Positions 41,970 to 51,296 are shown, counted from the stretch's first letter. The stretch: 64,000 nt of DNA from JANLTX01 sp049840835 (GCA_049840835.1 JASGJG010000023.1:158268-222267), one strand, 5' to 3'. Program-made: numbers and translations. The notes: generated by a model not told the origin, from the sequence alone.

Positions 41970-42866
41970 CTATATAGCTCGTGCATAGCGCCCCGGCGGC
42001 TGCCCTACATGGCGGCTGAAAGCGGTGCTGAATGTGCTGGCCGAGCCATAGCCCACACGCTGGGCTACCTCGGCCAACCCCAGATCTGAGTCTCGAAGAA
42101 GATCTCTGGCGAGAGCCATGCGCCAGGAGAGCAAGTACTCCATTGGCGGGCGACCTACGGCACGGGTAAACCGATCAAAAAAAGCAGAGCGGGAAAGCGC
42201 AGCCTCTCTGGCAAGCTCCGCCATGGTCCACGCGCGGGCGGGAGCACTGTGCATCTGGCGTATTGCTCTGGCTAGCTGGGCGTCACCCAGGCCGCGTAGC
42301 AACCCTGGTGGAGCATCCTCGCCCTGTATCGAGCGTAGCGCTTCGATGAGTAGCAGCTCTGCCAGCCGAGCGAGCATGAGGTCGTGCCCAGCCTTCTGCT
42401 CGCGCACCTCTTCGTTGACTAGTCTCACCAGCAGAGAAAGCCGCTCCACACCGCGCACATGGATAAGTCTTGGTAGCAGGGATACCAGTAGCTCGGTATC
42501 GGGCGAGTCAAAGGTGAAGTAGCCCCCCAGCAGACGCACATCAGGCTCACCATCCGGCGTACCATGCCGAACCTCTTCTGTGGGAGCCAGTGTCGCTAGG
42601 GGATCGATAAACTTCGGTGGCGCCCACTCCAGGCTGGACATCGTAAAGCCCGGTGTGGCGGGTAACAGCACAAAATCGCCCGTTTCCAGGGAAATAGCAT
42701 CGGCCCCATCGACGGCAAGACGGCAGCATCCTTCCAGCACGGTGCAGAAGCTGGGCTGACCGAAGGCCGAGTAGCAAACCCCCCAACGCCCCGCACCACT
42801 GATGCCCTTTGAGAACACTGCCCGAGGCCGTAGCAGTGTAATGATTCCGGAAAGTGGGTCAATCAT
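41970..42866 (-). CDS. AraC-family regulator with cupin-6 domain
   Basis: This 298-residue regulator begins MIDPLSGIITLLRPRAVFSK; the start is fixed by a TATAGT -10 element ending six bases upstream. The N-terminal domain is of the cupin_6/AraC_binding type (GISGAGRWGVCYSAFGQPSF, CRLAVDGADAISLETGDFVL). The C-terminal HTH_18 domain has two helix-turn-helix units: WTMAELAREAALSRSAFFDR and LAEVAQRVGYGSASTFSTAF. It is divergent from an SDR oxidoreductase; the shared operator region has GGACTATA/GGACTATC direct repeats. Confidence 0.93.
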   Translation of the reverse strand: MIDPLSGIITLLRPRAVFSKGISGAGRWGVCYSAFGQPSFCTVLEGCCRLAVDGADAISLETGDFVLLPATPGFTMSSLEWAPPKFIDPLATLAPTEEVRHGTPDGEPDVRLLGGYFTFDSPDTELLVSLLPRLIHVRGVERLSLLVRLVNEEVREQKAGHDLMLARLAELLLIEALRSIQGEDAPPGLLRGLGDAQLARAIRQMHSAPARAWTMAELAREAALSRSAFFDRFTRAVGRPPMEYLLSWRMALARDLLRDSDLGLAEVAQRVGYGSASTFSTAFSRHVGQPPGRYARAI

Positions 42867-42870
42867 ATCT

Positions 42871-42914
42871 GGACTATAACAAATAAAAATTGGACTATCA
42901 ATAGTAGATAGTCC
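42871..42914. promoter_or_regulatory. AraC operator: direct and inverted GGACTATC boxes
   Basis: GGACTATA (42871-42878) and GGACTATC (42892-42899) are direct repeats 21 bases apart, two helical turns, as AraC proteins prefer. GATAGTCC (42907-42914) is the reverse complement of the second. The first box includes the -10 (TATAGT, minus strand) of the araC gene, fitting autoregulation; the second pair lies upstream of the SDR gene's -10. Confidence 0.65.
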
Positions 42915-42927
42915 GAATAGAGTCCTT

Positions 42928-42933
42928 GATAAT
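42928..42933 (+). promoter_or_regulatory. -10 element (GATAAT) of the SDR gene
   Basis: GATAAT ends six bases before the ATG at 42940. The AraC boxes lie directly upstream, where an activator would bind. Confidence 0.5.
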
Positions 42934-42939
42934 ACGGCC

Positions 42940-43710
42940 ATGGAAACCAACACCACTTCTGTCAAAACCGTGCTCATCACCGGCTGCTCTTCGGGTTACG
43001 GCCTGGAGACAGCCCGCTACTTTCATGCTCAGGGCTGGAACGTAATCGCCACTATGCGGACACCACGCGAAGATATCCTGCCAACATCAGAGCGGCTCAG
43101 AGTGCTGGCTCTGGATGTGACGAAGCCGAGAAGCATTACATCGGTTCTGGAAGCCAGCGGCCCCATAGATGTTCTGGTCAACAACGCAGGCATCGGTCTA
43201 TTCGGCGCTCTGGAGGCAATACCCATGGCAAAAGCACGCGATGTTTTCGAGACCAACACATTCGGCGTGATAGCGATGACCCAGGCAGTGATTCCCCAGC
43301 TCCGTGCTCAAAGATCCGGAGTCATCGTGAATGTGACATCCAGCGCTGTCCTCGCGCCCATGCCGCTGGTATCGGTCTACACGGCCAGCAAGACAGCAAT
43401 AGAGGGCTTTACCGAGTCCCTGGCTCATGAGCTGCGAGCCTTCGATATACAGGTCAAGCTGGTGGAGCCCGGCTATGCTCCGTCCACTCGCTTTACCCAG
43501 AACACCGATGTCCGTATGGAAGAGGTTCTTCCGGAGCCGTATCTACCCTTTGCCCAGCCGATTCTTGCTGCACTTGCACAGCCCGGCCTGGTAACCACGG
43601 CGTCTGATGTAGCCGAGGGAGTCTGGCGGGCTGCAAACGATAAAACAGGCCAGCTCCGATTTCCGGCGGGGCCAGATGCGGTGGCGCTAGCAGCGTCTGT
43701 TTCGGCATAA
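42940..43710 (+). CDS. SDR-family oxidoreductase
   Basis: This 256-residue short-chain dehydrogenase has the NAD(P)-binding motif VLITGCSSGYGLETARYF (TGxxxGxG), the NNAG motif in VLVNNAGIGLFGA, the catalytic Ser in VNVTSSAVLAP, and the YxxxK pair in YTASKTAIEGFTESL. It reads MRTP at about residue 40, so NADP is possible. It faces the AraC gene and is probably its target. Substrate unknown; classical SDRs of this type act on ketones or sugars. Confidence 0.93.
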   Translation: METNTTSVKTVLITGCSSGYGLETARYFHAQGWNVIATMRTPREDILPTSERLRVLALDVTKPRSITSVLEASGPIDVLVNNAGIGLFGALEAIPMAKARDVFETNTFGVIAMTQAVIPQLRAQRSGVIVNVTSSAVLAPMPLVSVYTASKTAIEGFTESLAHELRAFDIQVKLVEPGYAPSTRFTQNTDVRMEEVLPEPYLPFAQPILAALAQPGLVTTASDVAEGVWRAANDKTGQLRFPAGPDAVALAASVSA

Positions 43711-43711
43711 T
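43706..43711 (+). promoter_or_regulatory. -10 element (CATAAT) of the 43718 gene
   Basis: CATAAT ends six bases before the ATG at 43718, overlapping the end of the SDR gene (stop at 43710). The gene may have its own leaderless promoter inside the SDR terminus. Confidence 0.45.
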
Positions 43712-43717
43712 GCGGTA

Positions 43718-45868
43718 ATGCAAGAGCCGCTCCCTGTGGGCAATGCACCAGCGCCGGTCGCATTGCCCCATTTCCCCGATGTGTTGCACGCTGTAATCTG
43801 GCGTAACTGGACCCTGGTACCACAGGCCAGATTAGCAAAAGTAGTAGGGGCCAGCCCCGCGCAGATTCGGGCATTGGGGAAGTCTATGGGGCTGCCCGAC
43901 CCGCAGCGTATCTCTACCGACCAGTGGCGTCGCTCTGCACTGACCATCATTCGGCGCAACTGGCATCTGTTGCCCTACGAGCAGCTTCTGGCTCTCTTGG
44001 ACTGGACCCCGGAGAAGCTAGCCTTTACGCTCCGTGAAGACGATTTTCTCTATGTCAAGCTAGGCAACCATAAGCCCCACTGCCCGGAAGTCCGCTGGAA
44101 AACGCCCGATGCCGCTGCTCGCCAGCGTGCCGCGCAGATAGCCGAGGCGATTCGTGGAGCGCTCCCTGAAAAGCGGGAGCCGCTGTTTACTTTCGTGCGT
44201 GAGCTAGAGAAGCCGCCGAAAGAGAAGCGAAAGCAGGCACCGAATCCGCTAAGCCCACGATTCTGCTACTCCTACTTCGCGCTCTATGGCGATCCACTTC
44301 TAGAGAAACACGCCGATCCGTATCCGGATGGCTATCTAGCCCGCCTGGCTGCATCCGGGGTAGATGGAGTGTGGCTACAGGCAGTACTCAGTCAGCTTGC
44401 CCCGAACCCCTGGAACCCTGCTGCCAGTGCGCAGGCCGCTGAGCGACTGGCCGGACTGCATGCCCTGGTAAAACGCGCGAAGCGGCACGGTATCGGCGTC
44501 TGGCTCTACTCCAATGAGCCACGCGCTCTGCCGCTCTCCGTATTTGCAAACCACCCGGAGCTAAAAGGCGTTACTGAAGGCGACCACGCCACGCTCTGTA
44601 CGGCCCGCCCCGAAGTTCGCGCGTATCTCACCGAAGCCACTGCTGCTGTGTGCCGCGCTGTACCCGAGCTGGCCGGGTTTTTCACCATTACGTACTCCGA
44701 GAACCTCACTCACTGTTGGAGCCATGGCCGAGGGGCAGACTGCCCCCGCTGCGCCAGTCGTGGAGCTGCAGCCTCGATACTAGATGTCAACGGGGCTATC
44801 TATGAGGGGATTACCAGAGCCGGAGGACACCAGCGCCTGATCGCCTGGGATTGGGCATGGCCCGATTCGGTAGCCACGCCAGTAATAGAAAAGCTGCCCG
44901 CCGAGACACTGTTTATGAGCGTGAGCGAGTGGGATTTGCCTATTCGGCGCGGCGGAGTCGCGGCAACAGTGGGAGAGTACAGCCTCTCGGCTATCGGTCC
45001 TGGCCCACGCGCTACCCGCCACTGGGCGCTTGCCAGAGCGCGTGGCCTGAAGACTGTCGCCAAGATACAGGCCGCGAACTCCTGGGAGCTATCCGCTGTG
45101 CCCTATGTGCCCGCTGTGGAGAACTCAGCCACCCATGCTGCCCGGCTCCGTGAGGCGGGGGTAGATGGCCTCATGCTCGGTTGGACTCTGGGTGGGTACC
45201 CATCTCCGAATCTAGAAGCGGTTGCCGAGATCGGGCAGGGGGCTACGGTAGAGCAGGCGCTTCAGCGGGTAGCACTGCGCCGCTATGGAGCCAGTGAGGC
45301 TCCCGGTGTGGTGGCTGCCTGGAAGACCGTTAGTGCGGCCTATCAGGAGTTTCCGTTTCATATAAGCACGGTCTATCAGGCACCGCTTCAGACCGGCCCG
45401 GCCAACTTGCTCTGGGAAACACCAACCGGCTACACGGCAACCATGGTAGGTTTCGGCTACGATGATTTAGACAGCTGGCGCTCCGTGTACCCACCCGAGG
45501 TCTTTATTGCCCAACTTCGCAAGGTAGCCGAAGGATTTTTAAGAGGGGCCGCTCTGTTGGAGCGGAGCACTCACCCCGGTGTGCGCCGGGAAGCCCAACT
45601 TATCGAAGCGACAGCATTGCATTTTGCCAGCGTAGCGAATCAGGCCCGCTTTGTACAACTACGAGGCCGACCATCCCGAGAACGAACGGCTCTGCTGACC
45701 GACGAAGCGCGTATTGCTCGGCGACTCTTGGCACTGCAATCCGAGGACTCTCGTATCGGTTTCGAGGCATCCAATCAGTATTATTACGTAGAGGTAGATC
45801 TATTAGAAAAACTGGTCAACATCGCCTATCTGCAGTCCGAAAGTCCCATTTCTACAAATAGGAAATGA
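43718..45868 (+). CDS. Large putative glycosidase, TIM-barrel type, family unassigned
   Basis: This 716-residue protein has an N-terminal domain of about 110 residues with an Ile/Trp-rich duplicated pattern (VIWRNWTLVPQARLAKVVG and IIRRNWHLLPYEQLLALL), each an HTH-like repeat. The rest (about 170-700) looks like a TIM-barrel glycoside hydrolase: YLARLAASGVDGVWLQAVL, HGIGVWLYSNEPRALPLSVF, GFFTITYSENLTHCWSH, DCPRCASRG with paired Cys, and AWDWAWPDSVATPVI with Trp/Asp residues. I cannot assign a CAZy family; Glu in YSENLTH may be catalytic. It follows the SDR gene by 7 bases and may act on sugars sensed by the AraC regulator. Confidence 0.6.
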   Translation: MQEPLPVGNAPAPVALPHFPDVLHAVIWRNWTLVPQARLAKVVGASPAQIRALGKSMGLPDPQRISTDQWRRSALTIIRRNWHLLPYEQLLALLDWTPEKLAFTLREDDFLYVKLGNHKPHCPEVRWKTPDAAARQRAAQIAEAIRGALPEKREPLFTFVRELEKPPKEKRKQAPNPLSPRFCYSYFALYGDPLLEKHADPYPDGYLARLAASGVDGVWLQAVLSQLAPNPWNPAASAQAAERLAGLHALVKRAKRHGIGVWLYSNEPRALPLSVFANHPELKGVTEGDHATLCTARPEVRAYLTEATAAVCRAVPELAGFFTITYSENLTHCWSHGRGADCPRCASRGAAASILDVNGAIYEGITRAGGHQRLIAWDWAWPDSVATPVIEKLPAETLFMSVSEWDLPIRRGGVAATVGEYSLSAIGPGPRATRHWALARARGLKTVAKIQAANSWELSAVPYVPAVENSATHAARLREAGVDGLMLGWTLGGYPSPNLEAVAEIGQGATVEQALQRVALRRYGASEAPGVVAAWKTVSAAYQEFPFHISTVYQAPLQTGPANLLWETPTGYTATMVGFGYDDLDSWRSVYPPEVFIAQLRKVAEGFLRGAALLERSTHPGVRREAQLIEATALHFASVANQARFVQLRGRPSRERTALLTDEARIARRLLALQSEDSRIGFEASNQYYYVEVDLLEKLVNIAYLQSESPISTNRK

Positions 45869-45919
45869 GCCCTTTGACCGGGGCGCGATAGAAGTAACTT
45901 GCCGTAGCCTGGACCAGCT

Positions 45920-46288
45920 ATGAACACTCGATTTTTGGCAGGTGGTCTGACCACACTCTGGGCGGGATTCTGGGGGTACTTTGCTACCATGGCTCTGCTA
46001 TTCGAGCCAGGAGAGACTCCTACCCGCGTGAAGGTAGCAGCGTTTGTAGTAGCTCTGCTCGGCAGCTTTCTCTGGAGCGCCTGGACTCGAAAGCGCGCCG
46101 GGGGAGTCTGGCTCTGCATAGTCGGGGCTGGACTTACAGTAGCCAACATAGTCTTCTTTCGCAATCCGCCAGCTACTCAGGGTTTTCTATTTGCGGTGCT
46201 TGCGGCTCCACCTCTGGCGGCGGGGCTGATGACGTTCAATCCGGCGCGTCGAGCAAACCGAGCCGACGTAGCAGCGGTGCGAAAGTAA
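45920..46288 (+). CDS. Small four-helix membrane protein
   Basis: This 122-residue protein begins MNTRFLAGGLTTLWAGFWGY and shows four hydrophobic segments and a short Arg-rich tail (FNPARRANRADVAAVRK). No family recognised. It overlaps the end of the convergent antiporter gene by 53 bases, an unusual but possible arrangement. Confidence 0.6.
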   Translation: MNTRFLAGGLTTLWAGFWGYFATMALLFEPGETPTRVKVAAFVVALLGSFLWSAWTRKRAGGVWLCIVGAGLTVANIVFFRNPPATQGFLFAVLAAPPLAAGLMTFNPARRANRADVAAVRK

Positions 46289-47405
46289 TTCCCTGTACCA
46301 CGATAGAGAACGCCACTACCAAAAACGTAACAGCCAGGATTTCATCGCGGTGAGGCATGGAGTCTGGCAGACCCAGCGCTAGCGCCAGGCCCAGTGCACC
46401 GCGCAGACCACCCCAGAAAAGCACGTGCTGCTCCGCTATAGGAATCTTAAACGGCGCTGCCAGGGGATAGACGGCTATTGCCCGCCCGAGCAGGCTGATA
46501 AGCACGGCAATAGCCGCAATTTTGACGGAAGGGCCCAGAGGGATAGAGGCCAGCCGGGTACCGATAAGCAGAAACACAAGCGAGTTCGCCACAAAGGCCG
46601 CCCACTCCCAGAAGGAGCCAACGGCCTCACGCCCCTTATCGGTCAGGGAGCCCAGCGAGCCGTAATTGCCAATAAGCAGCCCACAGACCAGGGTGGAGAG
46701 AACCCCGGAGCAATGCAGTTTCTGCGCCAGTAAAAACGACCCGAAGGCGGCAATAGTGGTGAAGGTAATTTCAATCAGATGGTCTTCCGTCTTGCCCGCC
46801 AGGAACAGCAGTATCCCACCCACCAGCAATCCACAGAGGACGCCACCACCCGCTTCGCGTAGGAGCATGAGAGCGGCTCCACCAGCGCTCAGCCCGGCGC
46901 CGGTAGCCCAGAGCAAGGCCACACCGAAGACCACGGCAGCCACGCCATCGTTAATCAGGCTCTCTGCCTCTACCAGCAGGCGTACGCGCCCATGTACTCC
47001 CGCATCTTTGAACGTGGCGATGACCGAGACCGGGTCTGTGGCGGCGATCAGCGCCCCAAAGACGGCAGCCGCCGGAAGCGGCCAACCAGCCAGAAAGTGC
47101 ATGCCCCCTGCGACTACGCTGGCTGCCAGCAGAACTCCCACAGTGGCGAGGGTAAGTACAGGCTTCAGGTCTTTTTTGAGCGCTTCCCACTCTATGAAGA
47201 ACGCGGCTTCAAAGAGTAGAGGGGGAAGTAGTGCCTGAAAGATAAGCTCCTGGGTTAGCTTAAGCCCCAGCGGAGCGCGAGCAAGCGCCAATCCAACTCC
47301 CGCTCCGAGTAACCCGACGGTATAGGGCAGCCTGAGTCGCCGTGCCAGCATGGCCACAAGCGCTGCTACCAGTAGAAGAATCTCAACCGAACCTGGAATT
47401 CCCAC
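46236..47405 (-). CDS. CPA1 Na+/H+ antiporter (NhaP type)
   Basis: This 389-residue protein with a GTG start begins GIPGSVEILLLVAALVAMLA and has twelve predicted membrane helices. The ion-binding region is typical for the CPA1 family: AAVFGALIAATDPVSVIATF (TDP) followed by VEAESLINDGVAAVVFG (ND). The C-terminal helix pattern FWGGLRGALGLALALGLP contains the conserved GGLRG. A short C-terminus lacks a regulatory domain. It exchanges sodium for protons. It overlaps the convergent 45920 gene. Confidence 0.93.
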   Translation of the reverse strand: MGIPGSVEILLLVAALVAMLARRLRLPYTVGLLGAGVGLALARAPLGLKLTQELIFQALLPPLLFEAAFFIEWEALKKDLKPVLTLATVGVLLAASVVAGGMHFLAGWPLPAAAVFGALIAATDPVSVIATFKDAGVHGRVRLLVEAESLINDGVAAVVFGVALLWATGAGLSAGGAALMLLREAGGGVLCGLLVGGILLFLAGKTEDHLIEITFTTIAAFGSFLLAQKLHCSGVLSTLVCGLLIGNYGSLGSLTDKGREAVGSFWEWAAFVANSLVFLLIGTRLASIPLGPSVKIAAIAVLISLLGRAIAVYPLAAPFKIPIAEQHVLFWGGLRGALGLALALGLPDSMPHRDEILAVTFLVVAFSIVVQGITFAPLLRRLGLLDAPD

Positions 47406-47536
47406 ATTGCCCTCAGTTCTGAAAACGAAGGCGGCAGATAATAGCCGCCCGGTACGCTATTTCAGAGGGAGTAAGGAGGATCGCGGGGTGACTCTGGCAC
47501 CCCGCCCATGCATCCACGTTCGACCAGTGGCACGTG

Positions 47537-48310
47537 TTAGCCCCGCTTCTGAATATGCGAGGCGTTGAGTGCGGCTCCCACGATACCCGCTTCGTTTAAG
47601 AGAGCGGCGGGAACAATAGGGGTACGAAGTGCCAGCTGCGGGAAGAAGCGCTCTGCTTTCTTGCTCACACCCCCACCGACAATAATCAAATCGGGCCAGA
47701 AGAGGTTTTCCATTGCTGTCAGATAGCGATTGATACGCCGGGTCCACTTCTCCCAGGAAAGCCCCTCACGCTCGCGAACTGCTTCGGACGCATAGTCTTC
47801 GGCGTCCATACCCTTCACTTCGATATGGCCCAGCTCGGTGTTTGGAAGCAGGTTGCCATTCCAGATAAGGGCGGTGCCTATACCGGTGCCAATGGTAATC
47901 ATCAGGATCAGGCCATCTTTGCCCTTGCCCGCTCCGAAGGTGACTTCGGCCAGACCCGCTACGTCAGCATCGTTACCAATAGTAACTGGGGAGCAGCCTG
48001 TAGCCTTGGAGATCATCTCAGCGGCGTCTACGCCGATCCAGGCGTGATCGATATTGGCTGCAGTAGAGACAGTACCGTATTTCACGACCGCAGGAAAGCC
48101 ACACCCGATAGGGCCGTTCCATTCAAAGTGCTTCGCCACTTCAGCCACGGTCTCTACCATAGCCTCCGGCGTGGCGGGTTGGGGGTTTCTAAGCGGAATC
48201 GCTCGCCAACAAGCTCACCTTTATTGACATCCACTGGGGCCCCTTTGATACCTGTACCACCGATGTCAATTCCCAGAATGATCTCGCTCTGCGCCGTCCG
48301 TCGTGCCATA
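47537..48310 (-). CDS. ppgK: Polyphosphate/ROK glucokinase, frameshifted
   Basis: The two frames join into a ROK-family glucokinase of about 257 residues. The first part is MARRTAQSEIILGIDIGGTG with the phosphate motif DIGGTGIKG, ending in RFRLETPNP. After the break the reading continues ATPEAMVETVAEVAKHF, NDADVAGLAEVTFGAGKGKD, MITIGTGIGTALIWNG and LLPNTELGHIEVKGMDAEDY, which is the polyphosphate-dependent glucokinase subgroup signature. The frame break, near 48,178-48,190, lies in a C run; inserting one C restores the frame, so it is probably a sequencing error. Upstream GGAGGATTAGT supports the start. Confidence 0.88.
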
Positions 48311-48448
48311 CTAATCCTCCGCATTTTAGTTCGGGATAGTGCCTCTAAATTCCTACCATCGAAAAAACACCGAAGAAATACCAGGTAAACGTTATTTCCA
48401 TAGTACCCAAGAATCATGTCTGTCAGCGCCTTGCGGGGCGCGATAAGA
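48311..48448. other. End of the bacterial segment, up to the junction
   Basis: These 138 bases hold the Shine-Dalgarno site and probably the promoter of the glucokinase gene. They end in TTGCGGGGCGCGATAAGA, directly abutting CCCAACCCC. No barcode-like sequence, inverted repeat or target duplication is seen at the join. Confidence 0.6.
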
Positions 48449-48533
48449 CCCAACCCCAACCCCAACCCCAACCCCAACCCCAACCCCAACCCCAACCCCA
48501 ACCCCAACCCCAACCCCAACCCCTTTATAATCA
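48449..48533 (+). repeat. Left telomere, (CCCCAA)n
   Basis: About fourteen perfect tandem copies of CCCCAA in the orientation expected for a left chromosome end, where the C-rich strand runs 5'-3' inward. It is the telomere repeat of oligohymenophorean ciliates such as Tetrahymena. Subtelomeric AT-rich DNA starts at 48534. An apparent Leu-Gly repeat reading frame across it is meaningless. Confidence 0.97.
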
Positions 48534-48581
48534 CCTTCTCAGTTTAAATCTCCAACCCATCACCCATTGATAATAAATAAT

Positions 48582-50400
48582 ATGTACACTTCAGAGACAG
48601 CGGCCAAAACATTTGAGGATGTAAAGACCCTCCTTGAGAAGGACGGTTATGCGATCAAGAAGTCGCTGGGAAAGGGAGCTTTTGGCGAGGTGTTCATGGT
48701 CTAAAAGGGTATCTTGCTTCTGATTCAGATGGTGTTCTTTACGGTTTGAAGAGCATTTCGAAGTCTCATGTGAGGAGAAGACCCTTCCTCGAGAAGTACA
48801 TCAAGCAAGAGATGGAGGCCATGAAGATTCTGAAGCACCCCAACCTCAGTCAAACAGGAGAGAGTCATCTAACGTACTTCTTCATCAACATGAATCAAAT
48901 GGTATTAACTTCATGGTTCTGGAGTACTGCGATGGGGGCAATCTTCTGACTTACCAGTCGAAGCTGAAGAACAAGGTCTTCCCTATTGCTGAGGCCATTG
49001 ACATCGTAGTGGATGTTCTGAAGGGGCTGAAGGTGATCCACGAGAGTAACTACATTCATCGGGACATCAAGTCAGAGAACGTACTGATTAAGATGACCAA
49101 CACTGCCAAGGGCAGAATATTTAAGATCGCCGATTTCGGGTTTGCTAGACCCATCAAATCAGGCTCTGCACACACTGTCTGTGGAACAGAAAAGTACATG
49201 GCACCAGAGATTCTAGAAAACACACCCTACAACATTTCAGTGGATATCTGGGCGGTTGGGATATTGTTATACTTTATGCTGTTTGCTGAGTACCCTTTCA
49301 AAGGATTGGATATTCTGAACGACATTAAGAGGAAATGCTCAGGGGTTGGGTTCAATGTGAGGGAGGTGGTTTTGAAGAAATAAAGGTTAAATCAATGCAG
49401 TATTGAACTTGAAGACTTCTTTAGGAGAATCTTTGTGGTTGACTACAAGAAAAGAATTACTTTCCAAAAGGTGATTTCACATCCTTTGTTTAGAAACTAC
49501 GAGCATGAGTTCTTAGATAGTCAGAAATTCTATGCACAATACGAGAAGCAATACCCTCCCCTCACAGCACCAGAGTCACCTGAATAGGACGAGGATGAGG
49601 ACGACATGTAAACCGAGGACGCCAGCAGAAGCGCTTTGCTGATAGGGGACATCCAGATCAACTCCTCCAACAAACACCTGCAGAAGGAAATAGAATGTCT
49701 CAACTTCTAAATCAACAAAATAATATATATTAGGGAATGCAGCAGGGAATTTTACGAGAACTACAAGAAGATGCTCGGACTCAACGATAGGCTAGCAATC
49801 AGATACTATCTCCTTAGGGCCTTTGTATTTTATGCCAACCACATCATCGAGTACCTAGAGAGAAAGGAAATTCCGAAGGAGATGGTGGAGTTCAAGCTTC
49901 AGAACTGGAGGTAGTTCTCCGAAGGCAAAGACTACCTGTCCATGCTTCATAACATCAAATCTCATCAGATGTGCGGTCTGGAAGAGTTCGATGATACCTA
50001 TTGTCAGCTATATCCAATCCAGAACCAGATCAGCATCAAGTACTTCTCAGATAAGTTTACAAGGAATGTCCCCTAGAACTCTTTCTAAGACTTCAAAGTC
50101 TCCTACAGGTCCACAACCTCCTACATGTTCAAACTCATTCATGAGAACAAGAACATCGACAGCCACCTAAAGAACAAAATCAAGATCAGACTTTTCTGCT
50201 GCCACATGATCAACAGGGTGTTCGATAGGACAGAGATGGATACTAATTTCTAGTACTATGCCAGATGGATCAAGAATAACGGGCTGGACGGGTCTGGGAA
50301 GTACGACTTTGCCAACTTCAAGAGATGGATACTGGTGGAGAACAAAGAGAATCTGGATAAGAATATTCATCTGCTGCACAAACTATTCTTCAGTAGATGA
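48582..50400 (+). CDS. ATG1/ULK-like Ser/Thr protein kinase (ciliate)
   Basis: Read with UAA and UAG as amino acids. The N-terminus MYTSETAAKTFEDVKTLLEK is followed by the glycine loop KSLGKGAFGEVFMV, then YGLKSISK with the ATP lysine. HRDIKSENVL is the catalytic loop, KIADFGFAR the Mg site, GTEKYMAPEI the activation segment. Subdomain IX reads SVDIWAVGILLYFMLF. After the kinase domain come Glu/Asp-rich DEDEDDM and a helical C-terminal region to FFSR and UGA. Single-base frame changes near 48,706 (an A run) and about 48,850-48,870 must be corrected to read the domain; they look like sequencing errors. The domain is closest to ULK/ATG1-type kinases. Confidence 0.85.
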
Positions 50401-50499
50401 TGTGATGATTCGTATATTTGCCGTCTAATTATTTACCTTAAGACGACATAACAGACATATTATTATAGTGACTTTGATATTAGATATTATTAAAGAAAG

Positions 50500-51161
50500 A
50501 TGTCCAAACGCGAAACTTACGACTGGCTGGCGAAACTGCTGATCATTGGAGACTCAGGGGTGGGCAAAACCAACATCCTGCTTCGCTTCTGCGAAAACAA
50601 CTTCCTTACCTCCCATCTCACAACCATAGGTAACCACACCATCGTTCAGGCATTGATTTCAAGATAAAAACCATCTAAATAGAAGGCCAGAAGATCAGGA
50701 TGCAGATCTGGGACACGGCAGGACAGGAGAGGTTCAAGACAATCACCCAGACATACTATAAAGGTGCAATGGGAATCATCATGACCTACGCTGTCAACGA
50801 CAGAGATTCATTCACTTCCCTGGAGAACTGGCTGAAGCAGATCAAGCTGCATGCGTCTGAGAACGTAATAAAGGTGCTGGTTGGAAATAAGTCTGATTGT
50901 ACAGACAGGCAGGTGAGTATGGGTCGATGAAGGTGTGGTATCGAAGAGGGGAAGCAGGCAGCCGATACTTATGGAGTTACGTTCTTCTAAACCAGTGCCA
51001 AATAAGATAAGAATATCAAATAGACATTTTACTTCTTGGCGAAGGAGATCAAATAGAAGGTGCTGGACTTCTAGACTCAGGACAAAAAGAAGAAAGAGAG
51101 CTCAGACTTCTTGTCGAAGGATAGGTTCAAAGCAGAGGACAGTAAGAAACAATGCTGTTGA
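50500..51161 (+). CDS. Rab8-like small GTPase, two introns (ciliate)
   Basis: The spliced protein begins MSKRETYDWLAKLLIIGDSG; GDSGVGKT (17-24) is the P-loop. Exon 1 ends at TTIG; a 20-nt intron (50630-50649) is followed by GIDFKIKTI-[UAA]-IEG, WDTAGQERFKTIT and YKGAMGIIMTY, then GNKSD. A second, 20-nt GT-AG stretch (50913-50932) precedes IEEGKQAADTYGVTF and the SAK motif; the join there is off by one base. The C-terminus KKQCC is a double-geranylgeranylation signal. In-frame UAA at 50676 and 50988 sit where Rab8-like proteins have Glu (KTIEL; FxETSAK). Confidence 0.9.
50630..50649 (+). other. 20-nt intron in the Rab gene
   Basis: GTAACC...TTCAG is 20 nt and contains no reading problem when removed: ACC-ATA-G joins GC-ATT-GAT, giving TIGID, the expected Rab switch-I junction. 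Confidence 0.9.
50913..50932 (+). other. Probable 20-nt intron 2 in the Rab gene
   Basis: GTGAGT...ATGAAG is 20 nt. Its removal brings DRQ next to GIEEGKQ within one base of frame; a one-base error is needed. Confidence 0.55.
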
Positions 51162-51296
51162 TCTGTCTGAAATACATTTTATAAACAAACAAAAGTATAT
51201 ATCAGAAATATTATTTAAATTTAATAACAGAATTTTATTGTGATATGTTAATTTATACATTATAATTATACTGAATAAAAATACAGCAAAAATGAT

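Noticed and set aside
1..48448. tRNA, rRNA or CRISPR array in the bacterial part
   Set aside because: None was recognised by eye; a covariance search was not possible.
48449..48533. CRISPR-like or bacterial tandem repeat
   Set aside because: Six-base perfect repeats without spacers, mirrored by GGGGTT at the other end: a telomere.
48154..48534. Open frame with a Leu-Gly repeat across the CCCCAA array
   Set aside because: It is the translation of the telomere repeat joined to the glucokinase start and has no meaning as a protein.
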